Below, piece by piece: positions 30,201 through 42,200 of a stretch of 64,000 nucleotides of DNA. Under the pieces are notes generated by a model. The model was not told the DNA's origin. It saw only the letters and a list, made by a program, of their open reading frames with translations, and searched no databases. The stretch covers positions 23,696 to 87,695 of the forward strand of contig NZ_NEUE01000246.1 of the NCBI RefSeq assembly GCF_002910905.1, given 5' to 3'. This DNA comes from Streptomyces sp. SM11. GTDB taxonomy: Bacteria; Actinomycetota; Actinomycetes; Streptomycetales; Streptomycetaceae. The stretch's first letter is position 1; the number at the start of each line of letters is the position of its first letter. Position numbers and translations under genes: made by a program.

Positions 30201-33200
30201 GGCTCGCCAAGGTTCTCCACGGGACCCGCTCGGCGGTCCGCCTCACCGTGATCACCGAGGACGTCCTCAGCACGGCCGGCGAGCCCGTCGACAATCCGTA
30301 CGCGGCCGGGCTGCACGGCCTCGCGCTGTCGCTCGCCCAGGAACACCCCCGCTGGCAGGTGACCGTCGTCGACCGGTCCTCCGCCGACGCCCCCGCCGCG
30401 GACGTCCTCGACGCCCCCGCCGGAGGCCCCTACGCCCTGCGCGGCAGGGTGCTCCACCACCGCCGGCTCGTCCCGGTCGCCGCCACGCCCCCGCAGGAGC
30501 GGATCCGCAGGGACGGCACCTATCTGATACTCGGCGGGGCCGGAGGCATCGGCCTCGAACTCACCGAATGGCTGGTACGGGACCACCGGGCCAAGGTCGT
30601 CCTCCTTGGCCGCAGCGAACTGGACGCCGCGCGCCGCGCGCGGCTGCGGGCCATCGACCCCGACGGGACTTTCGTCTCCTACCGCAGGGCCGACGCGACC
30701 GATCCCGCCGCGCTGCGCGATGCCGTCGGGTGGACCAGGACCACCCACGGTGCGCTGCACGGAGTTTTTCACGCCACCATCGTCCTGCGCGACCAGACCG
30801 TCGCCACGATGACGGAGGAGACCTTCCGCGCGGTCCTCGATGCCAAGGCACACACCTCGGTCGCCCTCCATGCCGCCCTGCGCGGCGCGGCCGGCCTGGA
30901 CTTCGTCCTCTTCTTCTCCTCGGCGGTGGCCCTGTCCGGCAGCGCGGGCCAGAGCAACTACGCGGCCGGGTCCACCTTCGAGGACGCCTTCGCCCACCAC
31001 CTCGACGGGGTGCTCGGCGCCCGGGTGGCCGTCATCAACTGGGGCTACTGGGGAACCGTCGGCATCGTCGCCGACGAGCGCAACCGTGACCGGCTCGCCG
31101 CCGCGGGAATCCACTCGATCACCCCGGCCGAGGGGATGCACGCCGTGCACGCCGTGCTCGGACGCGAGGACCGGCAGGTCGTCGTGGTCAAGGCCGACGC
31201 GACCGCACTCGCCGCCGTCGGCGCCCAGCCGCGCGGGAGCGCGGGCGTCAACAGCGGTGCGTTTTCCGGCACAGGAGGGTCCTCCGGCGCAGGAGGGTCT
31301 TCTGACACGCGTACGTCCTTGGAGGGCGTCGCGCCCGACGACGACGTCACCCTGGTGCCTGCCCAGGCCCAGCTCCCTCCGGTCGCCAGGCTGCTCACCG
31401 AGGCCGACGACGCCCGCCTGACCGAGGTCATGTGCGATTGGCTGTGGACGCTCTTCCAGGGCGAAGGGGTCTACCTCGGCGACGCCGAGAGCTGGAGCCC
31501 CGCCGCGCTTGAGGAGCGGCTGCGCATCGTCCCCGCGCAGCGGAGGCTCTTCACCGAGCTGCTGCGCCAGCTGACCGCGGGTGGTTTCCTGCACGACAGG
31601 GACGGAGCGTTCGTCACCGCCGGGCGCCGGGCCGCCGAGGACCCCGAGGGCGACCTGGTCGCGCTGTGCGACCGCAAGTCGGCGTTGAACCGCTTCGACC
31701 GGCTGCTGCGACCGTGTATGCGGAGCCTCTTCGGAGTGCTCCGCGGCAGCGTCCGCGCCACCGACGTGATGTTCCCCGGCGGCTCCAGTGCCCTCGTCGA
31801 GGGCGCCTACCGGGGCAGCCCGGTCGTTGACCGGGCCAACGAACTCGTCGTGGGAGCCGTCCAGGACCTGCTGCCCCGGCACGAGGGCCCCCTCACCGTC
31901 ATCGAGATCGGCGCGGGCACCGGCGGCACCACCGCGAGCGTCCTCCCCGCCCTCGCAGCCTCGGGCAAGGAGGTCCATTACGTCTACACTGACATCTCCC
32001 GCGCCTTCCTGCGGCACGGGGAGCAGCGGTTCGCCGAGGAGCACCCCTACGTCCGCTTCCAGCGGCTCGACATCTCCGCCGACCCCGACACCCAGGGTTT
32101 CGCTTCCGGAAGCGCCGACCTGGTCGTGGCGGCCAACGTCCTGCACGCGACCGCTGACCTGCTCGCCACGCTGCGGGCCGTGACTCGGCTGCTCAGGCCC
32201 GGCGGACGGCTGGTGCTCAACGAGGCCAGCAGCAACGTCCTCACCGCCACCCTCACCTTCGGTCTGCTCGACGGCTGGTGGCTGCACGAGGACGCCGAAC
32301 TCCGCCTGCCTGGCTCGCCGTTGCTCTCCGCGTCCGGATGGCGTAAGGCCCTCGCGCTGGCCGGCTTCACCCGCAGCAGGGCCCTGCCCGCGGACGAGGG
32401 GCTGAGCCAGCACGTGGTGGTCGCGGAAACGGCACTGGACGGAGCGGCACACGCCCCCGCCGTGGCGGCGGCCTCGGCCCAACGCCCGTTCGAAGCATGG
32501 CAGTCGGCGCCCCCTGCACCGTCGAGCGGGGGAGCCGACGCACTGCTGGAGGCCGCGCGCGAGTACGTGAAGGGAGCCTTCGCGCAGATCCTCCAGGTCC
32601 CGCGCGAACGTCTCTGGCTGGACGAGACGTACGAGAACTTCGGTGTCGACTCCCTGACCGTCCCGCTCATCGTGGATGTCCTGGCCGAGAGCATGGGCGA
32701 CCTGCCCATGTCGCTGCTGTTCGAGTACCCGACGGTCCGTGAGGTCGCCGACTACCTGGTGGAGCGGCACCCGGACCGGGTGCGCGCACTCCTTCCCGCA
32801 CCGGCCGACTCGCCTGTCACCGCACAGACTGACCCCGCACCAGCCGTCTCGCCGGTCACCGGGACGGAGGTACGTCCGGCCGGACGCCCGGCGGAGTCCG
32901 TGACGGGCACCGACCACCGGATCGCGATCGTCGGCGTCGCCGGCCGCTACCCCCGCGCCGGGGACCTGGACACCTTCTGGGAGAATCTGCGCTCGGGCCG
33001 CGACTGCGTGACCGAGGTCCCGGCCGACCGCTGGGACCACCGGGCCTCCGGCACCGCCGACGGCCGGCCGGTCGGCCGGTGGGGCGGATTTCTCGACGGC
33101 ATCGACGAGTTCGATCCCCGCTTCTTCCAGATGTCTCTGCGCGAAGCAGAACTGACGGACCCTCAGGAGCGTCTGTTCCTCCAGTCCTCCTGGCACGCGC

Positions 33201-36200
33201 TGGAGGACGCGGGGTACACGCGGGCGCGTCTGCGGGGCAGCCGTGTCGGTGTGTATGCGGGCGTCATGTACGGGCATTATCAGCTGTTCGAGGACGAGCG
33301 GGGCCTCGCCGGAGGCATGGGCTACGCCTCCATCGCCAACCGGGTCTCGTACTTCTTCGACTTCCACGGGCCGAGCATGGCGATCGACACTATGTGCTCC
33401 TCCTCTCTCACGGCCATCCACCTCGCCTGCGAGGCCCTGGCGGCGGGGACCACGGACTACGCGCTGGCCGGCGGAGTCAACCTCGCCCCGCACCCCCGCA
33501 AGTACCGTCAGCTGGCAGCCGGCGGCTTCACCGGGGACAGCGGCCGGTGCCGCAGCTTCGCGGCGGACGGCGACGGCATGGTGCCCGGTGAGGGCGTCGG
33601 CACCGTACTGCTCAAGCCGCTGGCGGCGGCCGAGCGCGACGGGGACCGGGTCCTCGGCGTGATCCTCGGCAGCTCCGTCAATCACGGCGGCAAGACCGGT
33701 GGATTCGCCGTACCCAGCCCCGGTGCCCAGGGCGAGGCCATCGCCCAGGCCCTGCGCACGGCCGGCGTACCTGCGGACGGGATCTCGTACGTGGAGGCGC
33801 ACGGAACCGGCACCTCCCTGGGCGACCCGGCCGAAGTGGCCGGACTCGTCAGGGCCTTCGGCGACCTGCCGGCCGGCTCGATCGCACTGGGCTCGGTCAA
33901 GTCCTCCGTCGGCCACCTGGAGTCGGCCGCGGGCATCGCGGCCCTCACCAAGGTCCTGCTCCAGATGAAGGCCCGTGAACTGGCGCCCTCCCTGCACGCG
34001 GACACCCTCAACCCGGCCGTCGACTGGAACGCGGTGCCCTTCCGGGTGCAGCGCGAACTCGCACCCTGGAGGAGTACCGGGCCCTTGCGGGCGGGCATCA
34101 GCGCCTTCGGCGCCGGCGGCTCCAACGCCCACCTCGTGGTCGAGGAGTACCAGGCCGCTGCCCCGCCGCCCGGGGCGGCGGCCGGACCGGCAGTCTTCCC
34201 CTTCTCCGCGCGCGACGAGGACGGCCTGCGCCGCGTCGTCGCCGGAATGCGGACCTGGCTGGGGTCCGTCGGCACGGGCGGCGACCCCGGGTCGATCGCC
34301 GCCGCGGCCGGAATCTCCGTCGCCGCGGTGGACGAGCCACTCGACGAACTGGGCCTGGACCCGGCCACGATGGTGCGGCTGATCGGTCTCGGCGACCTCG
34401 CGGGGGCGGGCTCCGTACACGGGGGCACGACCCTGCGCGAGCTCGCGGGACGCATGGGCGGTGGAGCCGACGTCGACCTCGGCAGGCTCGCCCACACCCT
34501 CCAGACGGGGCGCGAGGCCATGGCCCACCGGTTCGCCGTCGTGGCGCGATCGGCCCGCGAACTCACCGACGCGCTCGACGAGTTCCTAGCAGGCAGGTCT
34601 GGTGGCATCAGCGGCGTGGTGACCGCCGAGCCCGGGGCGGCCGTCGCGCCGTCCCCGGTGGACCTGCACGACACGGCCCGCCGCTGGGCCGGGGGAGCGG
34701 TCTTCGACTGGGAGGCCGGCCGGCCTGTACCGGTACCGCCCCTGTCCCTGCCCGGGTACCCCTTCGCACGGACCCGCTGCTGGATCGACGCCGTCACCCC
34801 GGTCGCTCCCGCGGCCCCGGTGGACCGGGTCCGAGGGGCCCGCGTCCGGGAGGGGGTCCTGGCCTTGCTGGGCACGGCCAGCGGCTATCCCCCGGCGGAC
34901 CTCGACCCGATGGGCTCCTTCCACGAGCACGGGCTGGACTCCCTCGGCCTGATCCGGTTCGCGGACGAGGTTTCCCATGCGTTCGGTATGCCCGTCGGCC
35001 CCGACCAGCTGCTCGCCACCCCCACCCCTCTCGCACTCGCGGAGTGGCTGGAGAAGGAGCACCCGGATGCCCAGTGGGCACAGGGGTCGGAGAACGAAGA
35101 CCTGGATGCTCGGGGGCCCGAGAGCGGGCGCCCCGATACCGCCCCGCCGAATGCGGCCGGCACCACGGTGGGCCGGCCGGCCGAGGACGACGACCCCGTC
35201 GTGATCGTCGGCATGGCAGGCATCCTGCCCGGCGCACGTGACCTGGACGAGTTCTGGGAGGCCCTGCAGAAGGGCGGCGACCTCTTCTCCGAGGTCCCCG
35301 CCGACCGCTGGGACAGCCGTGCCCACTACGGGGACCCGGCCCTGCACTCCGACCGGACCCGGGTCACCCGGGGCGGCTTCATGCCGGAAATCGACCGCTT
35401 CGACCCGCTGTTTTTCGGCATTTCGCCCCGCGAGGCCCGCTGGATGGATCCCCGCCAGCGGCTGCTGCTGACCACGGTCTGGTCGGCGCTGGAGGACGCG
35501 GGCATCGACCCGGTCCGGCTCGTCGGCAGCGACACCGGACTGTTCGTCGGCGTCGGATCGTCCGAGTACGCCGAACTGGTACAGGGCTCGGACACGGCCG
35601 CCGACCCCTACTCGTCGACCGGCCTGGCCCCCTCAATGCTGGCCAACCGCATCTCCTACCACCTCGATCTGCGCGGCCCCAGCGAACCCGTCGACACGGC
35701 CTGCTCCAGCTCCCTGGTGGCCCTGCACCGTGCGGCGGAGGCCCTGCGGCTCGGACACTGCGACACCGTCATCGCGGGCGGCGTCAGCCTCATGCTGTCG
35801 CCGGTCACTTTCGCCTCCCTCGAACGGGCCGGAATGCTCAGCCCTGACGGAGTGGGCCGGGCCTTCGACAAGGACGCCGCCGGGTACGTACGCGGCGAGG
35901 GCGTCGGGGCCGTCGTGCTCAAGCGGCTTGGCCGCGCCCGCGCCGACGGCAACCCGGTGCTCGCCGTCCTGCGCGGCACTGCCGTCAACCACGGCGGCCG
36001 CTCCAACTCGCTGACCGCGCCGAACCCGCGCGGCCAGGCCGAAGTCATCGTGCGTGCCCACCGCGAGGCGGGCGTCGACCCGGCGACCGTCGGGTACGTC
36101 GAGACCCACGGAACCGGCACCGTCATCGGAGACCCCGCCGAGACCAACGGTCTGCGCCAGGCCTTCGCCGAGCTCTACCGTGACTGGGGCCACCCGGCCC

Positions 36201-39200
36201 CGGTCGCCCCGCATTGCGCGCTGGGAGCCCTGAAGAACACCATCGGCCACCTCGAACCGGCGGCGGGCATCGCCGCCGTGCTGCGGGTACTGCTGTCGAT
36301 GCGTCACAGGCGGATTACCGGCGACCCGCACGGGCCGGAACTCAACGCCCACCTGGGGCTGGAGGGTACGGCCTGTGAGATCGCGGCCGAGGCCCGTGAC
36401 TGGAAGCCGGCCGCGCCCGGCATCCCGCTCCGCGCAGGAGTCAGCTCCTTCGGCTACGGCGGGGTCAACGCCCACGTCGTGCTGGAGGAGTACCCGGCCG
36501 ACGAGCCGCCGGTCTCCTCGGAGGCGGCCGTGTTCGTCCTCTCGGCCCGCGATCCGGAGCGGCTGGACGCCACCGCCCGGTCCCTCGTCGACACCCGGGC
36601 CACCTGGGCGCACGACCTTGCGGGAACCGCCCACACCCTCCAGGCAGGCCGCGTCGAACACGCCGAACGCCTGGCGTTCGTCGCGGACTCGGGCGAACAG
36701 GCGGTGGACATGCTCCGCCGCTTCCTCGCCGGGGACCGCTCCGGCATCCATCTGGGACGCGTCGAACGGCGCGCCGACCGGATGCCGTTCGACGGACGTG
36801 GCGACGAGGAGACCGCTGCGGCGTGGGTACGCGGCGCGGTGGTCGACTGGTCCGCTCGGTGGCACAGGAGGCCGCGGCTGCGCTCGCTGCCGCCTTACCC
36901 CTTCGCGGCGGAACGCCACTGGTTCACCGACGGAGCCCCTGCGACCGCAGGGCAGGCGACCGTGACCGCGACGCATACCGTGACCGCGGCGGAGGGCGCC
37001 TCCGCCGCCCCGGCACCCGTCAGTCTGTTCACGGCCGCCTGGGTGGCCGAGCCCGTGCCGCCCGCCGCACCGCACCCGGGCCGGGTGCTGGTCTTCGGCG
37101 ACCTGCTGGTTCCAGGCGCCGTCCTCGTAAGGGCAGGAACCGCGTATGCCGACGAGGGCTCCAGCATCACCATCCGTCCCGGCGAGGCCGAGGACTACGT
37201 ACGTCTCCTGGCCACCGGAGCCGACCGGATCGTGCACCAGTGGCCGCTGCTCAGCCCCGAACACCCGGAACTGGGCATTGAGTCCGTCTTCCTGCTCGTC
37301 CGCGCCATGAGCGCCACCCGAGCCCCCGCGCGTATTCAGGTCCTGGTGCCCGAGGACGCCGTGGCGGAGGCCTGGAGCGGGTTCGACACCTCGCTGCGTG
37401 CCGCGCTGCCCGGCACGGCCTTCGGTGTCGTACGTGTCGTGGGCCGGGCCGAACCGGCCGCCCTGCTCGCTGAGGTGGCCGCCGAACGGCTCTCGTCGGC
37501 CGCGGTCCGCCTCGCCGCGACTGGCCGCACCGTGCGCATGCTCACGGAGACGGACGCGAGCCCAGTCACGGAGTCCCCGCTGCGCTCGAACGGCGTCCAC
37601 CTGGTCACCGGCGGAGCCGGGGGCCTCGGGCTGCTGCTCGCCCGCACTCTCCTGTCCCGCGGCGCGCGGGTGGCCCTCACCGGCCGCTCTCCCGCGGCGG
37701 ACCGGGACCGGGACCTCGCCGCGCTGCGCGCCCTCGGCGACGTCGCGTACTTCCAGGCGTCCGTGGACGACTCGACCGCCATGGCGCGGGTCGTGGCGGA
37801 GGTCAAGGAGAAGTGGGGTGTGCTGAACGGGGTCTTCCACCTGGCCGCGACCGCCTCGCGCACGCCGCTGCCCGGCAAGGACCTCGCGGAGTTCCGCTCC
37901 CACCTGCGGGCCAGGATCGAGGGCACCCGCGTCCTTGACGAGGTGACCCGTGACGAGCCGCTGGACCTGTTCGTCCTGTACTCCTCCCTGGCCGGCCAAC
38001 TCGGCGACTACGGTCTGGTCGACTACGCGGTCGGCGCCCGCTTCCTCGACGGGTTCGCCGAGGAGCGCGGGATACTGCGTGCGGCGGGCCGCCGCAGCGG
38101 GCACACGGTCTCGATCGACTGGCCCATGTGGCGTGCCGGAGGCATGCACGTGGACGCCGAGGACGAACGCCGCTACCTCGCCGACACCGGCTTCCGGTAC
38201 CTGGAGGCCGAGGAGGGAGAGCGGCTGCTCTACGTAGCCCTGCGGCTGGGACGCCCGCAGGTCGCCGTACTGCCCGGAGAGCCCGCGCGGATGCGTGAGC
38301 AGGTCGAGTCGATGCGGATCCGGGAGCACGGGCACCGCGCCCGTCCGGCGGCCCAGGCACCTGCGGCCACGACCGCCGGTGTCACGGCTCCTGTCACCGT
38401 TCCGGTTTCCGCCACCGCTCCCGCGAGCACGGGCGAACTGACCGACCGGCTGCGTGACCTCGTCGCCGGGCTGCTGGGTCTGGCGCCGAAGGCACTCGAC
38501 CCGGAGGCCGGTTTCGGCGAGTTCGGGCTGGACTCCTTCGGGCTCCAGTCCCTCTCCGCGGCGCTGGAGGAGCAGTACGGCGTCTCGGTGCCGACGACGA
38601 CCCTGTTCGGCGAGAACACCGTCGAGAAGCTCGCCCGGCACCTCCTCGCGGAACACCCCAGGCTGGCGGAACCGCCCCGGGAGGCCGCCGCGGGCAGTAC
38701 GGAGCCCGCTTTTGTGCCCTCCGTGACTACCACCATCACCGCACCCGCACCCGCACCCGCACCCGCGCCCGTCGCCGCTCTGCCCGTGTCCACCGGGGTG
38801 GACGCCGTCGCCATCGTCGGCATGTCCGGACGTTTCCCCGGCTCGGCGGACCTTGACGAGTTCTGGCAGCACCTTAAGGACGGACGGGACCTGATCACCG
38901 AGACCCCCGCCGACCGCTGGGACTGGCAGGAGGTGTCCCGGCGCTTCGGAGGCACCGCCCGCTGGGGCGGATTCCTGAGCGACGTCGACCGCTTCGACGC
39001 GCGGTTCTTCAAGATCTCGCCCGCCGAGGCTGAGGTCATGGACCCGCAGCACCGGCTGTTCCTCGAACACACCTGGTCGGCGCTGGAGGACGCGGGCTGC
39101 CGGGCCGACCGGCTCGCCGGACGCCGCGTCAGCGTGTTCGCCGGCGTTCAGTTCAATGACTACGAGTCGATGGTCCTGCACGGCGAGCAGATCAACCCCC

Positions 39201-42200
39201 ACGCGGGCACTGGGCTCGCGCGGACCATCCTCGCCAACCGTATCTCCTACCTGCTGGACCTCAGGGGCCAGAGCGAGTGCATCGACACCGCCTGCTCCAG
39301 CTCCCTGGTCGCGCTGCACCGCGCCGTCCGCGCCTTGCGCGCCGGGGAGAGCGAGCTGGCCATCGCGGGCGGCGTAAGCCTGGTGCTCTCGCCACAGACC
39401 GTCGTGGCCGGCAACCAGCTCGGGGTGCTCTCCCCGGACGGTCGCTGCAAGGCCCTGGACGAGCGGGCCGACGGGTACGTGAAGGGGGAGGGCGTCGGCG
39501 TACTGGTCCTCAAGCCGCTCTCCCGCGCCCTCGCCGACGGCGACCGGGTGCACGCGGTCATCCGCGGCAGCGCGGTCGGGCACGGCGGGCACGCCTCCTC
39601 GCTGACCGCGCCCAATCCGCTCGCCCAGGCCGACCTGCTCGTCGAGGCCTACCAGGACGCGGGGGTGCCCGTCGGGACGGTCTCCTACACCGAACTCCAC
39701 GGCACCGGCACGGCCCTGGGCGACCCGGTGGAGACCGACGCTCTCGTCAGGGCCCACCGGATGCTGGCCGACGGGCCCGCCACCGCCTGCGGCATCGGCA
39801 CCGTCAAGAGCAACATCGGGCACTTGGAACCCGCCGCCGGGGTCGCCGGAGTCATCAAGGTGGTGCTGGCGATGCGGCACCGAACCTTGCCGAGGACCCT
39901 GCACCTGCAGACCCTCAACCCGCTGATCGAGCTCACCGGCACCCCCTTCCGGCCGGTACGGGAGACCCAGCCGTGGGCGCCTGAGGATGCCGAGGGAGCA
40001 CTCCTGCCGCTGCGCGCGGGCGTCAGCTCCTTCGGCTTCGGCGGCGTCAACGCGCACGTGGTCCTGGAGGAGGCGCCCGCCACCAAGCCCCCGGCTTCGC
40101 CGCGGGCCGAGGGCCGCGAGGTGTTCCTGCTGTCGGGCCGGGACCAAGCCGCCTTGCGCCGGTACATCGCCGCGACGGTGGAATTCCTCGACGCGGCCCA
40201 CGCCGCGGACGTCGGAGCCGACGGGCCGGCCCCGACGCTGGCCGCACTCGCGCACACCTCCCAGGTGGCCCGCGTCCCCATGGCCGCCCGGCTCGCGGCG
40301 GTCGCCTCCTCCACCCGTGACCTGCGCGAGCAGTTGGCCGGCCACCTCGCGGCCGGGGCCACACCCGGCGGTGGCGGTACGGACGGCGATCACTCGTGGC
40401 TGTCCGAGCCCGAGGGTGTCGACTACCTGGCCCGCCTGGTCCGTGAGGAACGGCTCGACCGGCTCGCACGGCTCTGGCAGGACGGCGCCGATATCGACTG
40501 GACCACGCTACGCACCGATAGGGCGCAGCTGACCTCCTTGCCGACCTACCCGTTCGCCCGCGAACGGCACTGGCTCACGACAGCCCCCGCCCCGCAGCAG
40601 CCGGCCGTACCCGCGCCACGGGGTCCGGCGCAGGATCCCTCGCTGCTGCTGGTCAAGGACTGGGAGGCAGCGCCGCTGCCCTCCGCCGCGCTGCCCACCC
40701 GACTTCTGGTGCTGGCCCGCGAGGAGAACGAGTCCCTCGCCGTACAGGCCTTCGGCCCCGCCGCCACCGTGCTCCGCGTGGAGGAAGGCGACGCCGCCGA
40801 AGCTGACGAGGCTGCCGTCGCGCGCATCGCGGAAGCGGCGGGCCGGGCCACGGCGGTCATCGACCTGGCCGATGTGTCCGCCGTAGGCACCACCGCGCCG
40901 CAGCCGGACTGGTCGCGGATCGTGCTGCTGCGCGAACTGGTCGCAGCCCACCGCACCCGCGGTTTCGCCTACCTCCATCTGACCCGGGGGCTCACCTCCT
41001 TCCGGACAGGGGAGCCGACCCTGCGCGGCGCCGCCCACGCGGGCCTCGTACGGATGCTTACGGCCGAGTACCGCGGACTGGCTGCCCGCACCCTCGACCT
41101 CGACACCCTGGAACCGGCCGCGATCCGCGAGGCGGCCGCCGCCGAACTCGCCGCGACCGACCCGGTCACCGAGGCCTGCGTACGGGCGGGCGTACGCCAC
41201 CGTCCGGTGCTGCGCCCCGCCGACCCGGCGCCGGCGTCCGCCGACTGGTCTGCGGATTTGGCGGGCCGGACCGTGGTCATCACCGGAGGCACCGGCGCGC
41301 TGGGCCGGCTGCTCGCCGCCCGGCTCGTCGAGCGCGGCGCAGACCGGCTCGTGCTCCTCGGGCGAACCCCGCTGCCCGCCAGGTCTGAGTGGCCCGCGCT
41401 CTTCGCGGACCCCGACACCGATCCGGCCCTCGCGGCCAAGCTGCGTGACATCGAGGCCCTCGGGTGCCCAGGGGTCCAGGTGGCCGTCGAGGCCGTCCCG
41501 TCCGCCCTCGGGATCACCGAGGTACTTGACCGTGTTCGGCGCGAGATGGGCCCGATCGTCGGGATCGTGCACTGCGCCGGACTCGGCGTCATGCGCGACC
41601 CGGCCTTCATTGGCAAGCGGATCGAGGACGTACAGCGCGTGCTGGAACCGAAGACGGCAGGGCTTCAAGCAGTCCTGGACGGCTGCGCCGGGGACCCGCT
41701 GCGGTTCGTCGTGCTGTACTCGTCCGTCGCGGGCGCGGTGCCTGCGCTGGGTGCGGGCATGAGCGACTACGCGCTGGCCAACTCGGTGCTGGACCGCGTC
41801 GCCGAGTACCGCACCGCCACCGGGGGCGCCTCCGCTCCCGTCGTCCGGTCCCTGCAGTGGCCCAGCTGGCGTACGGCCGGTATGCCGGAGGTCGACACCC
41901 CGGCCTACCGGGAACTGGGACTGCACACCCTGGACCCGGAGGCGGGACTCGACCTGCTGGACCGCGTCATGAGCGGCCCCGACCCGGTCGTGCTGCCCTG
42001 CGTGGTGGACGCCGGACGCTTCGACGCCGCCCGGTTGCTGGCGGTGCCCGCACCAGTTCCCCCGGTGGCCCCGCGCGAGGTACCGGCCGACGCGAACGGC
42101 CTCGTCCGCCGTGTGACCGGGGTGCTTGCCTCGACGCTCCGGCTGGACCCCGAAGGGATCGGCGGGGACGAGGACTTCGCCGACCTGGGCGTGGACTCGA

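Noticed and set aside
32921..34170. KS8 as a non-elongating KS0
   Set aside because: Cys3052, His3187 and His3225 are all present, and the count of nine post-glycine extensions needs it.
24044..34528. 3494-codon open frame on the reverse strand
   Set aside because: Antisense shadow of the PKS gene, caused by strong GC third-position bias. It has no domain motifs, while the forward frame has full KS/KR/MT motifs. The same applies to 621-3974, 6970-10203, 16636-19425 and 35633-40393.
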